Assembly (NCBI GenBank): GCA_037179515.1
Contig: JAXCGZ010022673.1
Location: forward strand, 57,501-121,500
Direction of reading: 5' to 3'
Origin: Halocaridina rubra
Lineage: Eukaryota; Arthropoda; Malacostraca; Decapoda; Atyidae
DNA length: 64,000 bases
Shown: positions 45,761 through 57,959 of the stretch, piece after piece
Numbering within the stretch: position 1 is the stretch's first letter
Layout: the number at the start of each line of letters is the position of its first letter
Notes under the pieces: model-generated
Databases searched by the model: none
Told to the model about the DNA's origin: nothing
The model's input: the letters and a program-made list of their open reading frames with translations, nothing else
Program-made: the position numbers and the translations under genes

Positions 45761-45840
<80 letters not shown>
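45578..45840. repeat. (ATT)n and (TA)n microsatellites
   Basis: ATT repeats at 45578-45605 and 45735-45759, then TA repeats at 45763-45840. A unique stretch of about 130 bp lies between the two ATT tracts. Confidence 0.95.
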
Positions 45841-45843
<3 letters not shown>

Positions 45844-47097
45844 TTTTATTTATTTATTTATTTTTATTTTTGAAAAGCTAGTCCTTTATTTTACCATGTA
45901 CTACACAATTATTTGCCAAAGTTAAACGATGAGGCAATAGAAGTTTATATTAAATGAAAAATTTTGTAATTTTCTATGTACATAGGTTGTAGATATTTAC
46001 CAAATATCAGTAATTGTAAATAAAGTGTTAATTGTAAAACTCCTTACATATAATTGGCCTCTATGTGTATGATTATGTATTAATAGTGCAACCACAGTTA
46101 GAAATTTCATATGAGATTAGTATAGATATGTTCAGGATGATATTATATGATAAAATAGAAAATTTTTGAGCATGAGGACTATATAATATTAGGTCCAGCC
46201 TTTGATAATTCATGGGATTGCCAATTGCATCTGGATTCCACCCAGGAAAGCTGAAGGCACTCTCCAAGAAGGCTCATTCACTTTTTACTTGCCAGAGCCA
46301 CATTGTGATAAGATAGGGATGGTAGTGGGGTAACTTATGTGGTTAGTAGCCCCTGTCCATTTTGGGGATCACTGGTGAGCTCAGTAGATACATGAGATCT
46401 ATTTTGGAAGCATTTAGGTTCCACAAGCTTAGGCTGCAATTAGGACAAGCCTGCCTTCTCAGCAACTCTCATAGTAAAAAAATAATTAATTATAAATTAG
46501 ATATATTAGTTGCCTAAGAAGGTTCATAATTTCAGTGGAAGATAGGTGACTTGTATGATTTTCATTCAATGTACTTTTAGTTGAGATGGTAATTTGCACA
46601 TTGCTATTACGAACATTATAAAAAGAGATTAAATTATGTAAGAGGGGGGTAGTTATGATAAAGACTTTTTAGAACGTGAAAGGTATGTATGGAATGATTC
46701 TTCCATGGTGGGAATAAGTACATAGTCACTGTTGGATACACAAAGGAAATTATTTGTTATGGATCCTCCACCAAAACTAGTATAATGAGCATGAATTCTC
46801 AACTCTGACAGGCATGAGTAGATATAATTTTCAGTTGAGTACACCAAGGAATAAAGTTGGAAGGGACCCTCTACCTAATAGATATGTGTAGGTATTACTG
46901 ACTGTTGTGAACCACACTGGTAAGTTTCTTGCAAGTATGGGTGGTTATATTAAATTTCTGAATATTTCGCAGAGGTTTTTTGGTATGGATCCTCCACTGA
47001 GAGGCATGAATAGATATCATTTAATTAGAAGACAATAAGTTTTGGTTTGTATTCTTCATCATGGCCCGTTAGAGTAGTCCTCTGAACCTGATGCTTT
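45841..47097. other. Unannotated region
   Basis: No gene recognised. Weakly similar phrases (tatggatcctccac plus ggcatgagtagatat) recur near 46760 and 46985, so part of it may be an old duplication. Confidence 0.35.
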
Positions 47098-47880
47098 TCC
47101 TTTGATGCAACTTCCATTTGATGTGTACACTCATACGGTCAAGACGAGAACTTTGATGCAACTTCCATTTGATGTGTACACTCATATAGTCAAGACTGAG
47201 AAAATATTCTAAAAATAACCAATTTAGTAGTTTCTAGAGACCGTACATTATTAGGCATTTTCAACAATTGTTTCAAAGGGAGAGTAGCATTAGCAGCAAT
47301 GACATGTGTAAGTCTAGCTTTACACAAAGGAAAGGAACCGCAATGATATGTATAGGAAGTTATGTTCCTGGTGGTGGTTTTATGCTACATCTGTATTTAA
47401 TGTAAACAATTTCCATAGAGTGTTTTACAGAATTATTACTGATGTCTTTATTTGGCAACCTTAAATGTTAATGTCTTGTATATTATTCTAATCAAGAATG
47501 AAAATTATTCATTTTATCATCTGGAGACTTTAGTAAAGTTTAGTACATCACCCATACTTGATGCGACTTCCATTTGATGCGTATGCTCATACCACTCAAG
47601 ACTGAGGAAGTATTCTAAAAATAATCCACTTAGCAGAGTCTAGAGTCCTTACATTACTAGTCATTCAATATTTGTTTCAAAGGGAGAGTAGCATAGCACC
47701 TATGAAAAGTGTAAGTCTAGCTTTACACAAAGGAAAGGAACCATAATGGTGTGGTGGTTTTCAGCCACAGGTGTAATTAAAGTGAACGATTTCCATAGAG
47801 TATTTTGCAGATTTTTTTACTGCTGTCTTAATTTGGTAACATTAAATGGTTGTGTTGTATATTATTCTAATCATATTAAT
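47098..47880. repeat. Diverged segmental tandem duplication
   Basis: Segment 47151-47505 recurs at 47557-47880 in the same orientation. Shared strings include gtttcaaagggagagtagca, agtctagctttacacaaagg and tgtatattattctaatca. A shorter, nearly perfect duplication of the first 53 bp (47098-47150 against 47151-47205) lies at its left edge. No coding signal. Confidence 0.85.
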
Positions 47881-48403
47881 TCAAGTTGTAATTCAGGAGT
47901 AATATTTTGTTCCATTAATAGTCTGAGCTCTTAATATAAATTTCCACTACTAGCCCCACACATTTAATGGTGTATTACTGGTTCAAGATGACAGGGACTT
48001 TTTAATCTCAAAATTTATCAGCAAAAATATATTGCTCAGATCAACTTAGGGAGTCAGTCATACTAACTTGATGCAAGTCAGGTACCGCTAAGCTTAATTA
48101 CCAAAAAGATGTGGTCATTATAGTGAGGTGCTTTTATGTTCATTATTAGCATACACAAGGTCTGAGAGAGAGATCCTACTGCAAATTTATATAAAAAAAA
48201 ATGAGTATGCAATCACTGATGAAATTTAGAAAAGAAAATTGAGGATCATATTTATAAAACTTAATTTTTATAAATTTCTATGGCACTGCTGTATTCTGGT
48301 AATCCCAAAAATATATTAATAAGTGAAAAATAAAAGCCACAATTTCAGGTAGGAAATAAAAGAGACTAGATTTGCACCCATAAACAGATATTATTATTAT
48401 TTG

Positions 48404-48404
<1 letters not shown>

Positions 48405-48495
<91 letters not shown>
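48405..48495. repeat. (TTA)n microsatellite
   Basis: About 30 TTA units with one tttgca interruption at the left. Confidence 0.98.
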
Positions 48496-48496
<1 letters not shown>

Positions 48497-48995
48497 TAAC
48501 ATCAAATGCCGGTTTCTGAATGTATTAGAAGTTAAACTTCCCAATTTTCAAACTTTTTATGGGCCAAATTTTGAAATGGTTTTCAAACTATCTATGGTCA
48601 TATAGCCACCAGGGGGAATGAGATGATCTCAGTTAGGACACTGCTACTGTTCAGTGCTGATCTCTACACATACTCATAGTGCCTTGTCATGAAATACGTT
48701 GTGTTTATATATCAATTAATAATTGTGCAGGCTTCGTGAAAATTCAAAGCACCATTTATTGAATTTCATCGCATCTCAGTGTTACGTGTTTATTAAAAAA
48801 ATATCAGAAACTTCCCAACTTACAAACAACCGAGTTACGAACATTCACAGAGTCGAACAAAAATCTACCCATTATCTATTCAAGTATTATGTATGTATTA
48901 CTCTACTGTACTGTATTACATTATTAATACTGCATTAGAATTCGTTATTACTGCATATTTTATGTTTTATGTAGTAGTTAAGAAGCATCAGATAG

Positions 48996-49415
48996 GCCTG
49001 TAATTATTACACAAGGTTCCAAGTTCCAATGTTTCAAATATCCTGGTTAAAAAGTGTGAAATTTTTCTTCCAAAGGTAAAGAACAGGAAGTTCCACTTCC
49101 AGAGATGTCCAAGCATCTTTTTCCAGAAGAGTCTCTTCAGGAAAGATTGTACTGTACTCGCTATGCCATTGTGCTTTTCCAAGGTTTGATGAAAATTAAA
49201 TGGGAGTGAAGGAATCTTTGGATATTTCATATGTTGGTGAAGCATCAGCGTGGCACACCAAGTACGATACAATATATGTTGAAGACACTTTTCTTGAAAA
49301 GTGTCTTCAGCTCCTACTTCAAGGCAAAAGCATTTTCTGGGAGAAGAATCTCCATACCACTTTCTTCAACAGGGTTATCTGAAACAAACCTTGTGTAATA
49401 ATTGCATTCCTTTAG
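48996..49415. mobile_element. Foldback element, F2-like, inside the split MITE
   Basis: The outer inverted pair aattattacacaaggtt (49002) and aaccttgtgtaataatt (49388) is exact. The arms remain alignable inward (gttaaaaagtg, cttccaaagg against cttctcccagaa) but are diverged. The phrase gattcttctcccaga is shared with the F2 copy at 32289. A perfect 13-bp hairpin (gaagacacttttc-tt-gaaaagtgtcttc) lies at 49281-49308. Confidence 0.55.
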
Positions 49416-49604
49416 GTAATCAACCAACGTATATACATTACTGTATATACAAAATATCAAGTTATGAACAATTTAAAATTAATTTATACTGCATACTTTA
49501 TGTTTTATGTAATGTGTACAAAGTACTGTGATTACCTAATTGTGTTTACGGGAAAGAGTCCAAAGCTCGTATCTTCCCGTCTCCTGATCGGTTCCATTTT
49601 AGAC

Positions 49605-52505
49605 TTAGTGATACTTATCGTACCTGTCCTTAAAACTATGGATTGAGATAGCATTAACTACCTCCTCGCTTAGCGAATTCCAATTATCAACTACTCTTAC
49701 ACTGAAAAAGTATTTCCTTACATCCTGCAAAGAAGTTTTCTTACGAAGCTTCAAACTATGACCTCTAGTTCTAGAGCCAGCCATATCGAAATATCGATCC
49801 CTATCCACTCTATCATAACCATGAAGGAATTTAAAGACTGTCACCATATCCCCCCTTACTCTTCTAGCTTCGAGTGATGGCAAGTCTAATTCCCTCAGCC
49901 TCTCATCATAACCGAGATTGCGTATTTCTGGCACCAGTTTCGTGGCATGTCTTTGAACTTTTTCAAGCTTAGCTATGTGCTTTTTCAAGTGCAGATTCCA
50001 AAAGGGGGCTGCATATTCGAGTTTTGGCCTCACATAGGTTACATAAATATTTCTGAACATTTCCTTGTCCATGTGCTTGAAGGCTACCCTTACATTTGAT
50101 AAGAATGCATATGCTGCCCTTACTACGCCATTTATATGTATTTCTGGAGACAAATCTGCCAGTATGTTTACTCCTAGATCTCTCTCATTTTCTGTCTCTT
50201 GAAGTTGTACTCCAGCCACCGAGTAGTCAAGCTTGGGCCTTCTTGCACTTGTACCCATTCTCATTACCTTACATTTTGAGGTATTGAATTTCATTAGCCA
50301 CTTTTCTGACCACTCATGCAGATTATTTAGATCCTCCTGAAGTTCTCTACCATTGTTCTTGTTTTTTACTTTCTTCACAATCTTTGCATCATCTGCAAAC
50401 ATATTCATGAATGAATTTACAGACTCTGGTAGGTCATTTACATATACAAGGAACAAAAGTGGCCCTAAAACTGAACCCTGTGGAACTCCACTACTAACTC
50501 TTCTCCATTCAGACACTGAGTGTCTTACTCTAACCCTCTGTTCCCTTCCTTCTAAGTAAGTTTTTATCCATTCCAAAACATTTCCACCTATTCTAGCCAT
50601 TGAGTGCAGCTTCCTAATAAGTCTCCCATGTGGAACAGTGTCAAACGCTTTCTGGAAGTCTAGGAATATGCAATCTGCCCAGCCCTCTCTTTCCTGTAAG
50701 ATTTGGCTTACCTCATCATAAAATTCTAATAAGTTTGTTACTGTTGATCTACCTTCTCTGAAGCCATGTTGCCTCACTGACAAAAAGTTGAAGGATTCCA
50801 AGTGAAGAGAGATATGTTTCCTTAGTAGTTTCTCCATAACTTTGCAAACTATACTGGTCAAGGAAACTGGTCTATAGTTCAGAGCCGTATCCCTCCTTCC
50901 CTTTTTGAAGATAGGTATCACATTTGCTTGTTTCCAGCATCTTGGAATCTCCCCCGACTCCAGTGACTCCTTAAATATGATACTTAGTGCCACTGATATT
51001 GTGTTTGCGCATTTTTTAAGCACATGAGGGGATATGTCATCAGGACCTGTAGCTTTATGAGCATCTAAATCCATCAGCACTTTGCGTACCTCTGTGGCTG
51101 TAAGCTTGATGTTCTCTAATACCGGCCCTTGAGCTTCTATCACTGCAATCTGAGGGGGTGGGGTATTTTCTACTGTAAATACTGACTGAAACTCCCTGTT
51201 CAATTCTTTGCAGATCTCTTCGTCCGTCTCAGTGATGCTTCCATCCGCTCTCTTTAGCCTTAAAACCTGTTCTTTTACCTTCAGTTTTCCTCTGATAAAG
51301 CTGTGGAAAAGCTTGAGATTTTCTTTAGCCTTCCTGGTGATGTCCCTCTCATAATCTCTCTCTGCCTCTCTCCTTTTACTTAGGTAGTCATTTCTTGCTC
51401 TTTTGTAGGTTTGCCAGGCATTTATGCTTTTTCTCCTCCTATACCTTTTCCAGCATTTGTCTCTCCACTCCTTAGCTCTTTTACACCCATTATCGAACCA
51501 TTTCTCTCTGGCATGAATTACACCTACTTTGGTGACAGGTATGCAGCAATCTACTATCTTCCCATATTTCTCACAAAAGATGTCATACATTTCTTGTACA
51601 GATTTGTTGTAAAATAAGGTTCTCCAGTCAATAACTGCAAAAAGCTCATTCATTTTGATGTAATCTCCTTTCGGATAGTTCCTCCTCATGTCCTCAGTGC
51701 CTCTACTCTCAGGAAGAATATCTTCAATGATATACTCCATCAACAACACACAGTGGTCACTCTTTCCAATTGGTGGTTCATACTCAATATTTTCAATATC
51801 CAACACATTATCTGTGAACACTAGATCAAGTAGTGATGGCTCATCCCCACCCCTGGCTCTTGTTGGTTCCATTACATGTTGGTGTAGGAAATTCCCTTGT
51901 ACGCAATCTAGGAATCTTGCCCTGAATGAGTCCTCACCACTGAGTGGGTCAAGATTTATCCAATCTATCTCTTTATGATTAAAGTCTCCCATAATCAAAA
52001 TCCTACATTTTTTCTCCCGTGCCATGTTAACAACTGAGTTTATGACTTCAATAGTACCTATATGACTTTCCTCATAAATTTCAAGCCTATTTTGGTTCCT
52101 TGGTGGGTTGTATACAACAGTTATTATAATGCTCTCTGACCCAGTATTTATGCGAGCAACAAGAAATTCCCTGAACTCACTTTCTATAGCCAAGTTTATT
52201 TCTTCAACTTGAATCCTCTCACTTATGAGCAGTGCTATCCCTCTATCAGTCCTCTCAGATCTTTCAACCCTTAGTATTCTGAAGCCCTTAGGAAAAACTG
52301 TGACACTGTTTATGTCCTCACTCAACTTAGTCTCTGTAATTGCTACTATATCTGCCTTACTGTTGTGAATCCTATCTTTTAATTCTACTGCCTTACCAGC
52401 TAATCCATCAGCATTTGTGTATAACAATATTAATGAGGCCCCATCCCCTGATCTTCTGTCATTATCTTCTTTATCTCCCCTTTGTCTGGAAGTATTCTGT
52501 AACAA
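49605..52505 (-). CDS. LINE ORF2: APE endonuclease plus reverse transcriptase, intact
   Basis: 966 uninterrupted residues. The N-terminal third is an APE-type endonuclease: LYTNADGLAGKA, AITETKLSED, LIMGDFNHKEIDW, LLDLVFTD and the catalytic GKSDHCVLL. A linker rich in charged residues follows. The reverse transcriptase shows IPIFKKGRRDTALNYRPVSL, FLDFQKAFDTVPH, SSGVPQGSVLGPLLFLVYVN and the FADD catalytic box (MFADDAKIV). The C-terminus has YVRPKLEYAAPFWNPHL-like residues, shared with all family A copies. The element would nick DNA and copy its RNA at the nick (target-primed reverse transcription). All catalytic motifs are present, so the enzyme could be active even though this copy is 5'-truncated. 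The frame opens with TTG rather than ATG, just after the ORF1 stop (52520), so reinitiation is possible. The clade is CR1/jockey-like, not settled. Confidence 0.9.
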   Translation of the reverse strand: MLQNTSRQRGDKEDNDRRSGDGASLILLYTNADGLAGKAVELKDRIHNSKADIVAITETKLSEDINSVTVFPKGFRILRVERSERTDRGIALLISERIQVEEINLAIESEFREFLVARINTGSESIIITVVYNPPRNQNRLEIYEESHIGTIEVINSVVNMAREKKCRILIMGDFNHKEIDWINLDPLSGEDSFRARFLDCVQGNFLHQHVMEPTRARGGDEPSLLDLVFTDNVLDIENIEYEPPIGKSDHCVLLMEYIIEDILPESRGTEDMRRNYPKGDYIKMNELFAVIDWRTLFYNKSVQEMYDIFCEKYGKIVDCCIPVTKVGVIHAREKWFDNGCKRAKEWRDKCWKRYRRRKSINAWQTYKRARNDYLSKRREAERDYERDITRKAKENLKLFHSFIRGKLKVKEQVLRLKRADGSITETDEEICKELNREFQSVFTVENTPPPQIAVIEAQGPVLENIKLTATEVRKVLMDLDAHKATGPDDISPHVLKKCANTISVALSIIFKESLESGEIPRCWKQANVIPIFKKGRRDTALNYRPVSLTSIVCKVMEKLLRKHISLHLESFNFLSVRQHGFREGRSTVTNLLEFYDEVSQILQEREGWADCIFLDFQKAFDTVPHGRLIRKLHSMARIGGNVLEWIKTYLEGREQRVRVRHSVSEWRRVSSGVPQGSVLGPLLFLVYVNDLPESVNSFMNMFADDAKIVKKVKNKNNGRELQEDLNNLHEWSEKWLMKFNTSKCKVMRMGTSARRPKLDYSVAGVQLQETENERDLGVNILADLSPEIHINGVVRAAYAFLSNVRVAFKHMDKEMFRNIYVTYVRPKLEYAAPFWNLHLKKHIAKLEKVQRHATKLVPEIRNLGYDERLRELDLPSLEARRVRGDMVTVFKFLHGYDRVDRDRYFDMAGSRTRGHSLKLRKKTSLQDVRKYFFSVRVVDNWNSLSEEVVNAISIHSFKDRYDKYH

Positions 52506-52519
52506 AAATTTTTCTTCTC

Positions 52520-52929
52520 TTATTCATTTCTTTCATCATTTAACCTTCTTGCCTCTTGCAACAAGTTTTTGATCTTTCCCATCTCTTCCTGTGTTCTGTA
52601 TCGTCTAATGAACACTTCTTTGCATTCTTGAAGGTCTTTTAGACTTTTTTTCTCAACAATATTTCCCTACATGTTTCCCCTCTCTCAAAGGTTACTTTTG
52701 TTGGTCTCGGCTTTCCTTCCCTCGAATATTTACCTAGTTGGTGTATGTTTACAATATCCTCAGGACCACATACTACTCCAAGCTTTCTTATCAGGTCTAC
52801 AACCCTAGCTTTATTTTCTTCAAGTCTCCCCTGCCATGTTGGCTCCTGGGATTCACTTATGCCTGAGATTACCACTGTCTTCTCCTTATCAATTGCCTGT
52901 CTGATGAGTGGGTTTGCCCTTTCCATCAC
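52520..52929 (-). pseudogene. LINE family A ORF1, truncated and frameshifted
   Basis: The minus strand encodes EKTVVISGISESQEPTWQGR, an RRM-like LINE ORF1 core, then GKYSREGKPRPTKVTFERGE and CREILLR, where the frame stops at 52639. A shift at a T-run near 52647 restores residues ending in EARRLNDERNE at the TAA 52522-52520. The N-terminal coiled coil, present in the copy at 60300-61289, is missing. ORF1 proteins bind element RNA. Confidence 0.75.
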
Positions 52930-53055
52930 AACTATAGTACTGCATATGTATGGACTGTACAGTACTTTTTTTTTTACCTAAACACATCTTACAAACAATT
53001 CTACTTATGAACAGATTTCTGGAACCCAACTGCTTTATAAGTTGGGAAGTGTCTG

Positions 53056-53841
53056 TATATGCACAAATTCGCATTGCCTTCTCTTAAAAACATAATGAGA
53101 TAATGAAATGTTGTACCTTGACAATATTTCATTGTTTTTTATAATAAATTATTATTTGTGCAGATATCTGCAGGAATTCACAGTTTATTTCATTATGTTT
53201 TAAATAGAATATCAATGCAGTATTCATGTACAATATTTTGACGTTTGTGTTTTATTTTGTTGTTATATTGTTTAATTTTTTTGTTTCACTGTGTGTCAGT
53301 GTGTTTTTAAAGAATTACTTTTAAGTACTGTACAGTATTATTCAATAAGATATATTGGGGCCAGAGAACATAAGAGAAGTTATCAAAACAAAAAAGACAA
53401 GTGGTTAGAGCCACGATAGAGATGAAAAAGAAATGACAGCCAAAAATGAAAATGCTTCTATATCTTTGATCTTGTTAATCAATACTGTATGCCAAAATCA
53501 ACGATCTTTACTTTTCTCAAACATAAAATGGTGATCAAGGGAGTTGATCTTCAAGGAAGTGAATGTTATTAATAAATAATATCTCTCCCCTTCCCCATCC
53601 TCACCACCTTCCACTTACACCATCAACTCTCCCTTGTACAGGTACAGTCAATTTAACATTTTATCTAGTTGTATAATGTTCTTTCTTTTTGTGTAAGATT
53701 TACTTATTTTTATTGTTTTTGTTCTACAAATTTATGCAAGGAACGGACTAATCTATTTTACAATGATTCCTATGGGAAATTTTTGTTGTTGTTTTCAAAC
53801 CATTTACAGGGACGACTTGAGTTTGAAACTGAAATTCCACT
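53056..53841. other. Unannotated spacer
   Basis: AT-rich. No gene recognised. Confidence 0.4.
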
Positions 53842-54111
<270 letters not shown>

Positions 54112-54250
54112 ATATTATTGCAATGTCCTTGTTACCAGTATAAAACCTGGTCTTCAAAATCAGTACAAAAGTTTCCTAATGTATGAGTTATATAGTTGCT
54201 TACGAATTGGTGGTTGCATTTTTCACTGCAGCTTAAAAATAAGAAACCAG

Positions 54251-54414
54251 TATAAGCTGATGATATGAGTTAAAGTAATTGACTGACAAATTGAAAGCTG
54301 ATTAATGTCATTAACAAAGATAATTAATTTATATAAGTTGATGATATGAGCTAAAGCAATTGACTGACAAATTGAAAGCTGATTTAATGTCATTAACAAA
54401 CATAATTAATTTAT
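54251..54414. repeat. Tandem duplication of about 82 bp
   Basis: Copies 54251-54331 and 54332-54414 share tgatgatatgag and actgacaaattgaaagctga with few differences. Confidence 0.93.
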
Positions 54415-55012
54415 GAAAGAAAAACCTATGTCCACTTGATAAATGTTTTAACAACATATATATTTACATATAAACCTTATATACCACACAATCACTATTT
54501 TCTGTGCCCATGAATTATGTCCCAAATAATATATCACCCTCCCCCCAATGAAAGGTGTACAGAGTATTTCTATCAACCATTAAATTTTTGTGTACGTAGA
54601 TGTCATATTTCATACCTGTCCCTATAACAGTCACCCCTACCCCTAAAAAAGGGGACCAATCTAGTTCTAGTTACTTCCTTTTCATATTTCGTTTATATGT
54701 CCATTTCAGATTTCTCACACCTATCCAAAAATGCAATCCCACCCAAAAAAAATAAAAGGGGGCACAACTATTAATACTGTCGTTATCATAGGTAAGAATA
54801 TATTTTTGATATGACAATAAAAATGTGAATATTTTTAAAACAATATATAAGTTAACACTCACCCATATAAAGATGCAGCAAACTAAAAAAGGGAGTAGCA
54901 TTGTCAATATGACAATTCTTGCAGTGATACACTCTATCTGAAGAGTAAGAAAGAGAGTTAAAAACTGGAATATGAATACTTGTTTTCCATAATGTGATTA
55001 TCATATCCTGTA
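54415..55012. other. Unannotated spacer
   Basis: AT-rich with no recognised feature. Confidence 0.4.
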
Positions 55013-56463
<1,451 letters not shown>

Positions 56464-57190
56464 CAGGAATACCTAAATAGTCTGCATAAGTGGTCAGAAA
56501 AGAGGCATATGAAATTCAATACCTCAAAATGTTAGGTAATGCGACTGGGTACAAGTGCAAGAAGGCCCAAGTTTGAATACTCAATGGCAGGAGCAGAACT
56601 TCAAAAGACAGGGAGTGAGAGAGCTGTAGGAGTAAACATCCTGGAGATTTGTCTCCAGAAATGCATTTAAATGGCATAGCAAGGGAAGCATATGCTTTCT
56701 TAGCAAATGTAAGGGTAGCCTTCAGGTACATCGACAAGGAAATGTTCAGAAATATTTATGCAACCTATATGAGGCTAAATCTTGAACATGCAGCCCCCTT
56801 TTACAATCCACACTTGAAAAAGCACGTAGTTAAGCTGAAAAAAGCTCGAAGACATGCCACGAAACTGGTGCCAGAAATACGCAATCTCAGTTACGATGAG
56901 AGGCTGAGGGAATTAGACATACCATCACTCAAAGCTAATAGAATGATGGGGGATATGGTGACGCTTTTTAAATTCCTTCATGTTTATGATAGAGTGGATA
57001 GGAATCGATATTTTGATATGGCTGGCACTAGAACTAGGAGTCATAGTTCGAAGCTTTGTAAGAAAACTTTACAGGATATAAGGAAGTACTTTTTTAGTGT
57101 AAGAATAGTTGATGATTGGAATTCGTTAAGCAAGATGATAGTTAATGCTAACTCAATCCATAATTTTAAGGACAAGTATGATAAGTATCA

Positions 57191-57387
57191 TCCCCTGAGG
57201 GAGGGGGGTAAGACTACCTCCTCCGTGTTCCCCTGCATGTCGTAAAAGTCGACTAAGTGAGGCGGAGCGAGGGGGCTGGAAATCCCCTCCTCTGTGTTTA
57301 ATTCCCACAAAAAAAGTCAAAGTCCTGTCTTTGACTCAGCGACCCTCCTTATAAGGGGGAATATGGCTTTGGTATATGGATGGATGG
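57191..57387 (+). mobile_element. Short retroposon with 13-bp target-site duplication
   Basis: 197 bp flanked by the perfect direct repeat ATGATAAGTATCA (57178-57190 and 57388-57400). It is GC-rich, contains the near-palindrome gtcgtaaaagtcgac, has no ORF and ends in a (TGGA)n tail. Target duplication plus simple-repeat tail make it a SINE-like element moved by a LINE machinery. A related hairpin (TGTCGTAA.AGGCGACTAA) is, from memory, common in arthropod short repeats. Confidence 0.8.
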
Positions 57388-57400
57388 ATGATAAGTATCA

Positions 57401-57765
57401 CAGGTGCTGTGTGGAGGTTTGTAGATCACGGATTGGTCGGTGCAGTGTCTGCTTCTTCCCATCTACCTCCAGACTCTGGAACTCTCTTCCTCCTTCTGTC
57501 TTTCCAAATTTCTATAACCTATCTTCCTTCAAAAAGCGGATCTATCGTCATATCAGGGCCTAATCTTCCATATTTCTAGGTCCTCAGGTCTTTGACGATT
57601 TTTTCAGTATGTCCTTTTCCTTTGTGCATCATTACCTCATCTCTGCCTTGTACATAACCTTTTTCTTTTCCTTCGGCTTAATGTTTTCTCGTGTCCTGGC
57701 CTTTATTGGTGAAAACAATTTTTCCCCTGTCCAGGTGTCACACTCATAAAATAAAGAACAATAAT
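57401..57765 (+). mobile_element. LINE family B, copy 5, 3' end only
   Basis: The plus strand reads CVEVCRSRIGRCSVCFFPST and then LWNSLPPSVFPNF, ending in KKRIYRHIRA before the stop. The family 3' UTR and terminal ggtgtcacactcataaa follow. It is inserted in the 3' UTR of LINE A copy 2. Confidence 0.85.
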
Positions 57766-57959
57766 GGAACCGACCAGGAAACGGAGAGTAACGCGCATGG
57801 GGCTCTTTTCCGCAAGCACAATTAGGTATTCGCAGTTAAGCCTTGTCTCTGCGGACACTTGAGTAAGGATGACACACTTCCAATGCAGTCATAAATTCTG
57901 CAGCACTGTATTTAAATATATACAGAGAAGACATGCACCCTGAGAAATCCGAACTATCT

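Larger units (their letters stand above)
49535..52929 (-). mobile_element. LINE family A, copy 1 (ORF1 fragment plus complete ORF2)
   Basis: Minus-strand non-LTR retrotransposon running from a truncated ORF1 (52929) through a complete ORF2 (52505-49605) to a short 3' UTR ending near 49535 with the family end (tacctaattgtgtttacggg on the plus strand). The 5' end is cut inside ORF1, directly at the interior of the split MITE. Other copies are at 17262-17912, 56460-57835 and 57960-61300. Confidence 0.92.
48805..53055. mobile_element. Tigger-like MITE split by a foldback and a LINE
   Basis: The left part (48805-48980) starts CAGAAACTTCCCAACTTACA. The right part (about 52930-53055) has a reverse-complement end CAGACACTTCCCAACTTATA followed by TA. 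Internal strings (ttatgttttatgtagtagttaag on the left, gtacagtactttttttt on the right) match the continuous copy at 5382-5658. The space between holds a foldback element and LINE A copy 1, so the MITE is older than both. Confidence 0.65.

Noticed and set aside
49200..52543. Many plus-strand frames across LINE A copy 1
   Set aside because: They are antisense shadows of the 966-residue ORF2.
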